64,000 bases of DNA from Actinernus sp. WN-2022 (taxonomy: Eukaryota; Cnidaria; Anthozoa; Actiniaria; Actinernidae), in NCBI GenBank assembly GCA_030867875.1, contig JAOWCC010000577.1, forward strand, positions 73,527,012 through 73,591,011. Reading direction: 5' to 3'. Positions 1 through 9,830 of the stretch are shown piece by piece. The translations under genes were made by a program, and so were the position numbers. The notes below the pieces were generated by a model. The model did no database searches. It had not been told where the DNA came from and was given only the letters and a program-made list of their open reading frames with translations. The number at the start of each line of letters is the position of its first letter. Positions within the stretch are counted from its first letter, which is position 1.

Positions 1-289
1 TAATCATTTTAGAACGACTCTAAATACACCTGAAGTATAGGGAATCGTGGTGTGCCATAACATGAAGTCGAAAGATTTGTCGGCCAAATCCTGGCCTTGA
101 GTGCGTAAAAACGTGATTGATGGGATGTAAATCAAAGAACTCGGGCCGCGCCAATCAGAAACCCCGTTCGTGGACGAACGGGGTTTTCAGAATCGCGGGG
201 TCTGTCTGCAAGCGTTACCTTCTTCTCTCCTCCCCTCCCCCCTCCTTCCATTTTTTGGTCTCGCCCCATTTTTTGCGCGGCCAAATAGC

Positions 290-745
290 GAAACAGTCTT
301 CCTACGCTTCAAAAAAACCTACGGAAACGCTTGCTACGCAGGCTAGCGTTCTATCTGCTTCTGCTCTGGGCACGTCATTTACAGGCATCGGACTTCCCGT
401 TGGTCTCTCTCTAGGGGCAATTGGATTTCTTTGTGCTGTTGTTTCAGCTTCGATGGCCATTGCCAGTAAGAAACTGGGGGCTTGTGTTTCGAAGCCTGAA
501 AAGACTGTTATGCTGGCCCGGGCTAGGACCCATTCCGTGGCAGATAAAGTTTCAAAAGCCCTAGCAGATGGCGACATTTCTGAAGCCGAGTTTGGAAGTA
601 TCATTGGTGAAAAGGGAAATACGAAGCACTTAAGCTCGAAATACGGCAGAAGAACAGGCGAGAAGGGAGTGTAAAAAACGTAGAAGAAATACGTGCCGAA
701 ATCCGAAAGGAAATGCGAGCAAAACTAGGCAGTCTCGTGGGATAA
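290..745 (+). pseudogene. P0 fragment: Polinton two-TM protein, frameshifted
   Basis: This is the remnant of a small Polinton membrane protein and is the homologue of the P2 gene at 35002-35612. A long hydrophobic stretch rich in Gly, Ala and Ser is followed by a shared SKKLG/SKPE region and a charged helix. The reading frame changes near position 611. In the second frame the product continues to a C-terminus ending KLGSLVG, which the P2 homologue also has. Upstream of about 290 the frame shows no similarity to the family, so the first residues of the open frame are probably not native. Function is unknown; a virion or membrane-inserted role is an inference from the hydrophobic hairpin. Confidence 0.6.
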
Positions 746-814
746 AGATTGATATTTCATATGAGAAAGATGACGAAGGGTATTATTTTCACTTTACAAA
801 ACGACATTCCAACC

Positions 815-1200
815 ACTAGTTAGACCATGTTTTATATAGACGGGTTCGAAGTGGGAATGGTAAGCAAGCAACTCTTTGGTGAAACGTACAGTCGTATCTT
901 TGCCTATGCCACATCGTTTAACAACGTCCTTAAGAGCGATACGTGCTCATGTACGACGTAACACCTCGCAGCTTGCTCCAACTACTTTGGTACGTATCGA
1001 AGACTAAATACCGATATGGTCTTTGATTGCTGTACTAACAACCTCATAGACTATTTGTTGAAGCAAAGTAGTGCCGTCCTCGCAAGAATGATTTTTAGGT
1101 AGAAACTTGGTTGGTACTGTGGTGAGATCGAGTTTAGCAAAAGTCGTTGCGGCATGGGGAGCTATGCAACCAGTATTCAAGTCGATATATATTTTGGATT
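815..1200 (-). pseudogene. P0 fragment: conserved Polinton protein X
   Basis: Read on the minus strand, this stretch encodes protein with an IDL...PHAATTFAKLD block and a LLQQIVYEVVSTAIKDH block. Both match the broken P2 gene at 34529-34950, which has PHIAATFLKLD and QQIVHEVVTTAIENN. The two blocks are in one frame, but the C-terminal part ending in a KELL-YHSHFEP motif lies in another. The order (TM protein, then protein X, facing each other) is the same as in P2 but inverted. This shows that the first 1.2-1.3 kb is a fragment of a P2-related Polinton. The function of protein X is unknown. Confidence 0.55.
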
Positions 1201-1283
1201 TGAAAAAAATGTCCCTAGAAAATTGTTTTCTGAAATACTGGCTAGAAAATTTGTTTTCAATCCCTAGAAAATTATAGAAGAAA
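1190..1283. repeat. Short inverted repeat shared with 9737-9830
   Basis: This stretch contains several copies of a TAGAAAATT motif and is the near-perfect reverse complement of 9737-9830. It abuts the P0 Polinton fragment. No coding potential is seen. Confidence 0.6.
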
Positions 1284-1658
1284 AGAGAGACTAAAAGGTT
1301 TCCCTTAAAATATTCGTACGTCCCAATTCGTCTGATCAATAGAGTCAGAACGATCCAAAAGAACCTCTAAAAAATTCGTACCTCCACAAAACTTTGCAAC
1401 GTGCAGTTACTTGGGCTAGAAAATTCTTGTTTATGTTCTAGACTTACTAACAAATTCGTAGGGCGGGAATATTTTGACATAGTATTTTCGGTTGACGCGA
1501 TTTCCACCTAGAAAATCCGAACAGCTAATAGCTTTCTAGAATACGTCAAAAGACATAGTCGGCGCCTTAAAATGGCTAAATGAGGCGCAGACAACTGGTT
1601 TCAAACGAATTTCAAAAAGTACTCGTTGGGTGCCCTTGATGTAATTGTAAAGCCTGAG

Positions 1659-2024
1659 TTGATTTGGGTTCTACACTAACTTCAATTATTGCTACTAATT
1701 CTCAAATCAATGCCATAACCATATAAAACACACATATATACATATAATAGCCCCATAAGCATCGCATCCAATGATTTAATGTTAATTACGTTACACAAAG
1801 ATAATTACAGTTTTATACCCAGATGCATCCCCTTGTATATTAACATATAAGTCAAGACATCAAAATTTTCACACTAGTTAAAAAACAAGCACTTTTGATC
1901 AGGATTATATACGTACACCGTCCATATCATTGCAGCAATTTTCAGCTTTTCAGACTGTTACCACAGTCCTTTCTCTTTCAAAAATATGTTGAACGCACTT
2001 TGATAATATATGATTACTTCTAGT
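1659..2024 (+). repeat. Dispersed repeat R2, copy 1
   Basis: About 365 bp repeated directly at 9266-9650. Shared blocks include TTCTACACTAAC, CATAAGCATCGCATCC, a CACACAAAGATAATTACAG stretch and a terminal TGATTACTTCTAGT. The copies differ by scattered substitutions and small indels. There is no ORF. The next 400 bp (2025-2440) is AT-rich, with no gene seen and only weak similarity to the flank of the R1 copy near 18.8-18.95 kb. Confidence 0.75.
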
Positions 2025-2439
2025 AAATAAATAAATATGAAGAGAAAGGGTACAAACTCAGTCTTATTTTCTCTAGCATACAGTAATAGATTTATACTTT
2101 TTAAAAATGCATAAAAGCTAATATTTGCTGATAAATACGTCCTATCTCATCCAGAATGAAAGTAATACTGATCAGTCCTGGTTATAATATATTAACAACA
2201 CCCCTCCCCCCGGGCAAATGTGCAGCATTTGGCAGTTGTAGTTCATTATATATCCATTATCACTTATCGCAAGAGCATGAGTAGTGAACCAGTATTATTC
2301 TCTGGCTATAATAACAACATTTATTTATGACAAAAACTATGCTAAAACTCCATGGACTACATTTATTCAATGTCTCAGATGTAATGTTAATATAATTCGA
2401 TTAATTTTATCTGAACAAAATTTGGCCCATCGCAGAACC

Positions 2440-3026
2440 AGTAAGCTCAGTGGTTAAGTAGTCAGAGTTCAAATCCAGGTATAAAGGACCTTAAAATAAC
2501 TGGGAGAACTGGTACTGCATGCCTTAATGCTCTGACATCTGCAAATGGTTCTAAAAGCTTTGTGTCTTCTTGGATCACAATGTTAAATTGTAGGCCAACA
2601 CTGAGAATGCAACCAAATCTCTGGTAGTGACCACCCTCAAGTGTAGTGGAATTATATAGTTGTATAGATAATTATAGAGAGTAAATATATTTGTCCCCAA
2701 TTATAGCAATACCATGCTAAATATATCGACTCTCTCTCTTCTGTTAGTAGCAGTAGTACTAGTTCCCTTGGTGCCACTATATACATTATATATATTATAA
2801 ATATACAGGCTAAATCCAGTAGATTACATACTACATAAAACATAATCGTGACTGCTGCCTTAAAAAAATCTTTTTTATTGTTGTTGAAAATTGATGGGTA
2901 AATAATGCATGTATCAGCAGCTTCCATCAGGGGTGGATCCATGGGAACCTTGTCAGAATTAATTGTTTGTTGCCCATTGGTGAAGGGGGGGAGGGGTAGG
3001 GTGGGAAGCTCAGTTTGGTCCATGGA
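2440..3026 (+). repeat. Repeat R1, left half, interrupted by Polinton P1
   Basis: This repeat starts with a tRNA-like head: an A-box-like AAGCTCAGTGGTTAAG at about 2442 and a B-box-like GAGTTCAAATCC at 2465-2476. The rest matches the reverse complement of about 18240-18738. The match stops exactly at CATGGA (3021-3026) and resumes at the second CATGGA at 50667, so P1 was inserted into this copy. The tRNA-like head suggests a SINE or tRNA-derived composite repeat. The match continues weakly upstream to about 2.3 kb. Confidence 0.8.
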
Positions 3027-3119
3027 AGTAGTATAGACGGTGGGGGTACCAGACCATTTAGGAAAAATAATCTGATATCGGTCTACTTGTCGTAGACCTC
3101 CCCCACCCCAACACTACTC
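3027..3119 (+). repeat. P1 left terminal inverted repeat (terminal palindrome)
   Basis: This matches the reverse complement of 50581-50666 with few differences. The repeat is itself an imperfect palindrome: it opens AGTAGTAT...GGTGGGGG and closes CCCCCACCCC...ACTACT. A single strand could therefore fold into a terminal hairpin. Confidence 0.9.
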
Positions 3120-3144
3120 CAATTTGTGGTACTCAATTTTTATG

Positions 3145-3208
3145 ATTCTATATGTTATGATGCGTTTTATGATGCGTTTTATGATTCGTTTTATGATGCG
3201 TTTAAGAT
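3145..3208 (+). repeat. Short tandem repeat upstream of first P1 gene
   Basis: About four copies of a 15-bp unit resembling TTATGATGCGTTTTA lie between the left terminal repeat and the ATG at 3256. They are followed by a TATTTAAA-like stretch. The position suggests promoter or subterminal binding sites, but this is an inference from location only. Confidence 0.5.
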
Positions 3209-3255
3209 CTCTATTTAAAAAGATGATAATTTAATATCTAATATAATAGTATAGA

Positions 3256-3876
3256 ATGAACTGTAATCCAGAAATTCACGATGCCGAGATTGAGAATATG
3301 GGAAATTTCAATTGTCCATTCTGTAATGAGAAATTGAAAGATTATGTGGAAAAAAAAGATGATGCGTGTTGTGATAATAAAGAGATGATTAAGGACTGTG
3401 GTACGAATCTATGTAAGAATTGTGGTATGGTGGACTCTTATGACTTAATGCCTGGATATATCGACTTTTATGAAAATCGACATAAGATACAGCGAAAAAG
3501 CGTTTACTGTAGGGGGTATCACTTAGATAGCATTCTAATGAAATTTGATTTAAGATTTGCTGAACGTGGTGAGATTCTTGAATATTTTCGTCAGCTAGAA
3601 AACGCTATTAGTAAATTAGAAAAGTCTAGACGTTACCCCATTCTAGATTATCTATTTTATAAACTGTTCCAATTGAAGCATTATGAAAGTAGGAATCTAA
3701 ATTATAAGACTAATATGACTAAATGTGTACGTTCTATTGGGAATAAAACGGTGCAACGATACGAAGGATTGTGGAAACGAATATGTGATGTTAACAAGTG
3801 GTGCTATATCGAGACTAATAATGGCGTTTTTAAGAAGGAGATCGGAAAGAAACTCAAGAAAAAGGTTATAGTTTAG
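3256..3876 (+). CDS. P1 zinc-ribbon protein resembling poxvirus VLTF3-like late transcription factors
   Basis: This is an intact 206-residue ORF, first inside the left end of P1. The N-terminal 60 residues hold two CxxC pairs (C20/C23 and C53/C56) spaced like a zinc ribbon, with extra cysteines at 38, 39 and 48 between them. A Y-C-R-G-Y-H motif follows at about 84-89, resembling the YxRxxH signature of VLTF3-like proteins of nucleocytoplasmic large DNA viruses. The C-terminal half is basic and helical. If the match is right, it would be a viral transcription factor that helps switch on late P1 genes. That assignment rests on short motifs seen by eye. A TFIIB-like or unrelated zinc protein remains possible. 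Confidence 0.55.
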   Translation: MNCNPEIHDAEIENMGNFNCPFCNEKLKDYVEKKDDACCDNKEMIKDCGTNLCKNCGMVDSYDLMPGYIDFYENRHKIQRKSVYCRGYHLDSILMKFDLRFAERGEILEYFRQLENAISKLEKSRRYPILDYLFYKLFQLKHYESRNLNYKTNMTKCVRSIGNKTVQRYEGLWKRICDVNKWCYIETNNGVFKKEIGKKLKKKVIV

Positions 3877-3994
3877 GTAGTCTCATATCTTTTATCATAT
3901 TTGGCCTTAAATCTATCGATTATTGGACACATGTCCGTCACTATGTCGTCTAAAATGTTCATTAAATGTTCATTAAATGTTCTATTTCATAATG

Positions 3995-4369
3995 CTATCC
4001 ACGAATGTATGCGATTATTTTGTGTAATAGTTTTTCATAGCTTGAATATCCGAATTTAGACATTTCGATTTTTCTGTTGTAGTTTTTCATTTTTAGCAGT
4101 CCTTGGAGGATCAATCCGAAACCACCGATTGTGCCTATAATAATTGGATTTAGCGTCATGCTTCCAATAATTAAGGCTGTACTTGTGATAGTGATTGATG
4201 ATAGGTGTAAGATCGTGTTGATATTCTTAAAATGTTTGTATGCTTGCTTATAATAGAAACACTTTCGATGGTAGTGCTGGTACAATTTCTTCAACATGAT
4301 GATTTTTTCCTCATCTAGATCTTTACATATATGATTGAAGTTGAGAACCTTGGTTTTTGTTTTAACCAT
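3995..4369 (-). CDS. P1 two-TM Polinton protein
   Basis: This is an intact 124-residue protein with a basic, aromatic N-terminal half (about residues 1-55) and a hydrophobic hairpin of two adjacent membrane segments (about 57-95). A charged C-terminal helix containing SKFGYSSYEKLL follows. The architecture and the segment after the hairpin parallel the TM proteins of P2 (35002-35612) and P0 (290-745), so this appears to be a conserved Polinton family. Possible roles are a capsid-internal or host-membrane protein; the sequence does not decide. It lies tail to tail with the VLTF3-like gene and 37 bp downstream of the fibre-like gene. Confidence 0.6.
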   Translation of the reverse strand: MVKTKTKVLNFNHICKDLDEEKIIMLKKLYQHYHRKCFYYKQAYKHFKNINTILHLSSITITSTALIIGSMTLNPIIIGTIGGFGLILQGLLKMKNYNRKIEMSKFGYSSYEKLLHKIIAYIRG

Positions 4370-4406
4370 AGTTCTATATTATATGATTATATTATTAGTT
4401 TGATGT

Positions 4407-5015
4407 TTATTCGTTAATCCCATTTTGACTAGATTGAATTTTGGTCATTCCAGCAATCTCTTCAATCGTTATTGACGATTTCACATACCCATTCCAAGTC
4501 ATGTTAGTGCCATTATATAGTCTGTTTAAGACCATCTGTCCCGTATCGGTTATTTTACATTGCAGCTTATATGTATGTAGGATGCTATTACTAAACGTTT
4601 TGTGAAATGATACGTCTGAAACGCAGACTAATGCCTCTGGATCTCTTGGTGGTTGCGAGCCAAACGCACATCGATTTCTCGCACCTAGTGCTGAGTCTGG
4701 TAAATTATTTACGCCGATAATCGTTTGTAAGTGGTGAGTTGGGCTTACAGCTGTGATAAGCACCCAACGAAAGAAAACGTTTCCGCCTTCTGTGCTATTG
4801 GAGATATATAGGCAACAGCTAAGACGCATCATGTTAGTGTCTTTTGGTGTTAGCTGTATTTCGTAATTAGGTATATCAATCCAATCGGTATCGCGTTGGA
4901 TCCATAAAAGTGAAATCTCTTTTACATTGATACTAACTATCCTAGAGCTCGTAGTATTGATTGTTGGTGTTGTAGGACGTTTTTCTATTCTATCATCTGT
5001 ATTAAATATTCCCAT
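4407..5015 (-). CDS. P1 putative virion fibre or spike protein
   Basis: This intact 202-residue ORF starts at an ATG with N-terminus MGIFNTDD. The same GIFN start precedes the collagen-like gene 1.5 kb upstream on the same strand, so the two proteins share a docking-like N-terminal peptide, as fibres of adenoviruses share a penton-binding tail. The rest is rich in beta-forming residues (Thr, Ser, Ile, Val, Asn) with no TM segment or signal peptide, which suits a knob-type head. A Gly at position 2 could also allow N-myristoylation. The role is an inference from the shared N-terminus and position. Confidence 0.45.
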   Translation of the reverse strand: MGIFNTDDRIEKRPTTPTINTTSSRIVSINVKEISLLWIQRDTDWIDIPNYEIQLTPKDTNMMRLSCCLYISNSTEGGNVFFRWVLITAVSPTHHLQTIIGVNNLPDSALGARNRCAFGSQPPRDPEALVCVSDVSFHKTFSNSILHTYKLQCKITDTGQMVLNRLYNGTNMTWNGYVKSSITIEEIAGMTKIQSSQNGINE

Positions 5016-5041
5016 ATATTATATTATTATGTTATACGATT

Positions 5042-5293
5042 TTATGGTATTGAAGCATTTCCATCGCTGTCGAATGAACAGCTCATTCCATTGTAACCCC
5101 TTGCGATAATATAGGACTGTCTGAGCTTTGGACCAGTGTTAAACCAGATTAAGCTATTAGTATTAAATCTTAATTGGACTATGAAGTCTCTATTTATGTT
5201 TTTCCAAAATATTTTACTGAAGTTAGTGAATTGTATTGGTTTAAACGTTTGATTAGAGTAGGAAACGACCTCTGGAATAGATTCGGAATACAA
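5042..5293 (-). pseudogene. P1 fragment of a probable virion head domain
   Basis: This is an 83-codon open frame on the minus strand without an ATG (the frame opens at TTG after a TAG at 5300-5302). It is rich in Asn, Phe, Ile and Ser, ending in RGYNGMSCSFDSDGNASIP. It lies between the fibre-like gene and the collagen-like gene in the same orientation. It looks like the C-terminal part of a third fibre-type protein whose 5' part is lost. No family was recognised. Confidence 0.35.
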
Positions 5294-5361
5294 TATCCTC
5301 TAGTGATGATACTAATGGTATTACCAGACTTTGAACTAGATACGTAAAATAACCAATATAA

Positions 5362-6537
5362 CTAAAAAATCATGGCTTTTGTGGTTCGTAAAGTAAATTG
5401 ATCTACGTTTACTGTATTGTTTGCTTGTCGTTGTATGTATATCTTCTGACCTACAATGTTGGCTTGGATTGACGTTTTAATTGGTATTAAATTGTTAATT
5501 CTAGTTATTATGATGTACTCGTTATTGTCAAAAACACCAGGATTCACGAAAGTATTAACATCTAAGGCTCCAGTAATGATTGCGACATAGATAGTTATTA
5601 GCTGATTGGTTGACTGATTATGACTTAATGTAAATGCTAGTTTACCTATATCATTGGCTGATGTCGTTATGCTTAGCTCTTGGAAAGCAGTATTCGTAGA
5701 TCCAACCATTCCACTTTTTATTGTGTTTGAGATAAAACTTAAATTCTCTTCGATTGATAAAGAGCTTAGTATTATCGATCCAATGTTGTTTGCATAAGCT
5801 TCGACCCGAACTGGGTAGGTACTATTGCCTTTTAACCCTAAAGTTGGATCATCGTTTTTTGGCATAGTCATAGTCAACTTTTCTGTTGAGTTTGGTTTAA
5901 AAGTCTCTAGGATTCTAAAACCTTGGTGTTCTGGAGTGATGTTATTCACAGAGTATGCATCTTGAATGATCATAAATGAGCTTACACTTGAGGACGAAGC
6001 CCAATTACCAGACTTCATAAGGAAAGTACCACAATTAAATGTTAAACTACTATGCATAACACTAGGCCATATAGCACCTGTAGCACCAGTGTCGCCTTTA
6101 TCACCTTTATCGCCTTTATCACCTTTTGATCCTATCGTAATGACGCCTCTATCGCCCTTATCACCTTTATCACCTTTTGATCCTATCACACCTGGATTTC
6201 CTGTTAAACCACGTGGACCTAATGCCCCTTGCGGGCCCATGCTTCCTTTTGGTCCTGTTATTCTAATAATACCCTTCTCGCCTTTTGACCCTTGGATGCC
6301 TTTATCGCCTTTTAATCCTTGGATACCTTGAATACCTTGAATACCTTGAGTACCTGGATTTCCTGTTAAGCCACGTGGACCTAATGCTCCCTGCGGTCCC
6401 ATACTTCCTGTCATTCCAATATCACCCTTATCACCTTTATCACCTTTTGGACCTTGGAAACCGATGCCCCCCTTATCGCCTTTTGAACCTCCTTTCGGAT
6501 CTTGTTTTTCGTTATCGAAATCATTAAATATCCCAAT
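5362..6537 (-). CDS. P1 collagen-like fibre protein with globular head
   Basis: The N-terminal part is a run of Gly-X-Y triplets (many GDK, GPQ, GLT and GIQ) with two short interruptions (IIRIT and VITI). A GPQGALGPRGLTGNPG block occurs twice, suggesting internal duplication. About 220 non-collagenous residues follow, rich in beta-type residues, as in trimeric fibre heads. The open frame extends upstream of the first ATG (6414) through more triplets to a GIFND start at 6537, where the expected ATG reads ATT. The original start is therefore probably mutated, and translation from 6414 would give 350 residues. The neighbour at 4407-5015 shares the GIFN N-terminus. A virion surface fibre is the likely role. 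Confidence 0.75.
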   Translation of the reverse strand: MGIFNDFDNEKQDPKGGSKGDKGGIGFQGPKGDKGDKGDIGMTGSMGPQGALGPRGLTGNPGTQGIQGIQGIQGLKGDKGIQGSKGEKGIIRITGPKGSMGPQGALGPRGLTGNPGVIGSKGDKGDKGDRGVITIGSKGDKGDKGDKGDTGATGAIWPSVMHSSLTFNCGTFLMKSGNWASSSSVSSFMIIQDAYSVNNITPEHQGFRILETFKPNSTEKLTMTMPKNDDPTLGLKGNSTYPVRVEAYANNIGSIILSSLSIEENLSFISNTIKSGMVGSTNTAFQELSITTSANDIGKLAFTLSHNQSTNQLITIYVAIITGALDVNTFVNPGVFDNNEYIIITRINNLIPIKTSIQANIVGQKIYIQRQANNTVNVDQFTLRTTKAMIF

Positions 6538-6551
6538 TATATACTATTCAA

Positions 6552-7176
6552 TTATATTAAACCTTTCCATAAAAAAAATGTCTTAATTGTTTTCATTGGC
6601 TTGTCGACGTATAAGAATGAATATGGTGGTCTGGTGCCATTATCGTATTGCTCTTTACTTACTCCAAGTTCTCGAGATATAAGAAACTCAAATACGCAAT
6701 AATGAGAACAATTCAATCGTATATCTTTTGGTGTTTTATAGAAACTTTGAGATAAGTATATCACACTACAGTTTTTATGTCTACCTCTAATGAAGTAATC
6801 AATTAATGGCTTTTGATTCTTTTCACACACAAAATCATCGAATATAACTAGTTTTTGACTGTCACTATCAAGTTCAATGACAGGAATGATATCGTCATTA
6901 TTACACTCGATTATATCGTATCCAACATGGTTACTGATCGTATTAAATTGTTTCATCAAATCCAGATATTTTTGTTATTCTAAATTATTTGCATACAGAT
7001 GGATCTTGTCATAATACACTAATGGTTTTCTGAGCAAGGTGTGCTAAAAAGTTTGTTTTACCACATCCACTTGGTCCTGTGATCAACATTCTAAAATTAT
7101 TTTTTCGCATAAATGGATAAAGCTGCTTATAATTCGTATTAGCATCGTTTCCGCTGTCGTAATTTGGAATTTGCAT
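6552..7176 (-). pseudogene. ATP: P1 genome-packaging ATPase (FtsK/HerA type), frameshifted
   Basis: From the ATG at 7176 the product begins MQIPNYDSG and reaches a Walker A motif GPSGCGKTN. The frame is broken near 7000-7020 and resumes in the 6959-6552 frame. That part has a Walker B-like KLVIFDDF, and an IYLSQSF sensor-type stretch follows. This matches the small A32/FtsK-HerA packaging ATPase of Polintons; P2 has an intact homologue at 40168-40788. The intact enzyme would pump DNA into capsids. With the frameshift it cannot be made as one protein. Confidence 0.85.
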
Positions 7177-7309
7177 CTTATATATACATATTAATTAGAC
7201 TATTTAACACTAAATTATTGATAATTCCTTATCTTGTATATACTGTAAAAAGATAAGTTAAGATAAGTCAAGATAAGTTAAGATATGTTATGTAACGTAT
7301 ATATATACA

Positions 7310-7824
7310 ATGGATATAAACAAGTTCAAGAAGCATGCTATTGCTAAGATTGAGTCTGGGAAAATGGTTAATATTGTTCGTCAAACTATTCAAGATGAAA
7401 AGGATACTAAGCAGGATAAATATGAACAACAAAAAGAAGTGTATAAACCAATTATTCAACAACTGGGAAAAGAGATTGATGAAATAAGTAATTTACGGGA
7501 AGAGTACGTTAAGTCTGCAAATAAGCCAATCACATATGCTCAACAACTTCAACAATTAGCCATGACTGATGGAAAAGATAAAACCTTGGCTAATATGGAT
7601 AAAGAGTTTACGCTCGAAGAATTAGCAATATTTCAGAAACATAAATTACCATTACCATCCACAGTCTTTATGAACACTCTAAAGGATAAGGATGGTGAAA
7701 CGTTTGACGACGTTTTGAATGAAAGTGGTGATCTTAATATGAAATTAAATCGAAACCGAAATTATGTTTCTAAGACGAAAAAAGCTAAGAATCTGAATAA
7801 AGATAAGATAGCTAAGTATACTAA
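7310..7824 (+). pseudogene. P1 conserved coiled-coil protein, 5' part, cut by transposon
   Basis: This frame of about 170 codons begins MDINKFKKHAIAKIESGK and is strongly charged, with a predicted helical or coiled region (Q, E and K rich, about residues 30-75). An acidic stretch and a basic tail follow. The frame runs into the CATATG-rich end of the 15.2-kb insertion and stops within it at 7849, so those last residues are not native. The remainder lies at 22980-23527. Deleting the insertion with one TAA keeps the frame open across the junction for some distance. The protein looks like a Polinton-specific family of unknown function. Confidence 0.6.
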
Positions 7825-7840
7825 CACTACTGGAAAAAAA

Positions 7841-8400
7841 AACATATGAAACACATATGACAAACATATGAAAAACATATGAAAAACATATGATATATGA
7901 CAAAAACATATGGCATGCGTACATTTTGCAAAACTCACAAAATCTACAATTTTACCATATACAAGAGCAAACATATGACAGACATATGACACACACAGAA
8001 AACATATGACAAACATGTCTGAAAGAAGAAACATATGAATTGCAAAAAGTTTCCTTGACACTCACATATGACAAAAACATATGACAGGAATATTCAGTTC
8101 AATAAACATATGACAATAACATCACAATAACATATGACTTACCAGAAGCATACGAAATGTCTAAAAATTGTTGTTGGCAGCACATATGACAAAACATATG
8201 ATAGGATGATAAGTTTATTAAAGTACCTAAATACATAACATATGACAGTAGGAACATACAGTATGACTCCAAAAATTATTCAATATTCTTGCTGGCAGAA
8301 CATATGACAAAACATATGAATATTTAATATTCATGAGATGATAAACATATGACAAAGCAATTTGATTATGTAACATATGACGTAGAAAACATATGATCTG
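7841..8400 (+). repeat. Left CATATG array
   Basis: About twenty copies of CATATG, mostly as AACATATGACA, are spread irregularly over 560 bp. They are mirrored as TGTCATATGTTT at 22508-22966. Spacing is uneven, so this is neither a satellite nor CRISPR-like. The arrangement looks like subterminal transposase-binding sites. The following stretch to 8850 is AT-rich, with a short CTAG-rich patch at 8570-8650 and no gene seen. Confidence 0.8.
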
Positions 8401-8857
8401 GTAGGATTTCTTTTTAATCTATATGAATAAGAAACATGACACTTAATGCAGTATCTTGGGTAAACATTATTAATAATCAAATAAAGTGTATATATAGTTA
8501 ATATATATTATATTAAAACTGTTTTCTTGAAAACATTATTGTATGATTTTTTAAATAATAAAACAGCAGTAGTCCACTAGCCCGGGACTAGTAAAAAGTG
8601 CACCTCGGCTAGTAAAATGTGATATCCATTAGCCACAGGGCTAGTAGGTGTTGAGGTAAAGGATTATTATTATTGAAACAAACAAAATATTTCAAAAACT
8701 AAAAGTCAGTCGCGTGCCAAACGTGCAAACGTGCAAACGTTCTGTTGAAGATTCTGTTGAAGATGAAGGACTGGAAACTAGTAGACCCCAGGGCTCATCA
8801 CGGGGATTCCATCACGGACAGGCCGCCATCTTGACTGTGCATTCGCGGACACATTGT

Positions 8858-9220
8858 AAACAAGAGGCTGTACCAGCCTTTACTCGGGCCATATGGAATT
8901 TCAACAAGGAATAGTTGGCACAACTTTGCAGGATCGATTAAAAAAAGTATTTTACACTTCCAATATTTTTAGCCATATATGAATTCATTTGAAGAAGAAT
9001 TGCGATTCTTTGTCTCCAGAGAAGCCATATAATAAGAATATTATATTAGTCATGTAAAAAGAATCATATTTTACACGATGCCTGTGATGAGAACTTCCAT
9101 GGAAAGCAGAAAGCAAATTGCAGCCATGCTGGTAACATTAACAGTAGCTACATGTGTTTGAGAAAATATACATGTGGCAACACAAGACCAGTGACAAATA
9201 GTGAACACGAATGATTAATT
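8858..9220 (+). repeat. Dispersed repeat R3, copy 1
   Basis: This is a direct repeat of 17051-17455. Shared blocks include AGGCTGTACCAGCC, CTCGGGCCATATGG and CTCCAGAGAAGCCATATAATA. There is no ORF of note. Both copies follow a CGCCAT-containing stretch and lie inside the 15.2-kb element. Confidence 0.75.
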
Positions 9221-9265
9221 GAATGCAGTTTATACACATCTGAATAGCTGTAGCTAGCTATAGGG

Positions 9266-9650
9266 TTGATTGTGTTCTACACTAACTCCAACTATTGCTT
9301 TACACTGTATACCACACTGCAAAATGTGCTACGAATGCTCAAATGAATGCTAACCACATGAAACACACATGTACATATATAGCCACATAAGCATCGCATC
9401 CGATGATTTAATGTCACACAAAGATAATTACAGTTTTATACCCAGATACATCCCCTTTTATATTAACATATAAGTCAAGACATCAAAATTTTCACATTAG
9501 TTAAAAAACGAGCACATTTGATAAGGATTACGTACACTGTCCACATCATTGCAGCAATCTTTCAGCCTTTTGTGTTACCACAGGAAGCCCAGTCCCTTCT
9601 CTTATAAAAATATGTTGAACGCACTTTGATAATCTATGATTACTTCTAGT
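9266..9650 (+). repeat. Dispersed repeat R2, copy 2
   Basis: This is a direct repeat of 1659-2024 with the same block order and a few indels. A segment at 9737-9830 shortly after it is the inverse of 1190-1283, so R2 and that segment are arranged differently around the two sites. Confidence 0.75.
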
Positions 9651-9830
9651 TTAACTCCTGTCATAGCTTTGTATACAGTATCGAAGCACTTTTCGATCAT
9701 GCCAGAGTGCGAGTTCTGCACACATGTATGCTTGTCTTCTACAATTTTCTAGGGATTGAAAACAAATTTTCTAGCCACTATTTCAGTAAACAATTTTATA
9801 GGGACATTTTTTTCAAATCCAAAAGTTTTA

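Noticed and set aside
302..604. Minus-strand ORF opposite the P0 TM gene
   Set aside because: The plus strand matches the P2 TM family; the minus frame is a shadow.
2442..2476. tRNA gene
   Set aside because: A-box- and B-box-like motifs are present, but no cloverleaf could be drawn around them; more likely the head of a tRNA-derived repeat.
5966..6527. Plus-strand proline-rich ORFs (SPLSPLSP type)
   Set aside because: They are antisense shadows of the collagen-like Gly-X-Y repeats on the minus strand.
7762..8061. Minus-strand ORF rich in His-Met-Phe repeats
   Set aside because: It is the translation of the CATATG array and the tail of the P1 gene in reverse; no independent coding signal.
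7841..8400. CRISPR-like array of CATATG repeats
   Set aside because: Repeats are 6-11 bp with irregular spacing, are mirrored at the other end of the element and lie in a eukaryotic genome; they are transposon end repeats.
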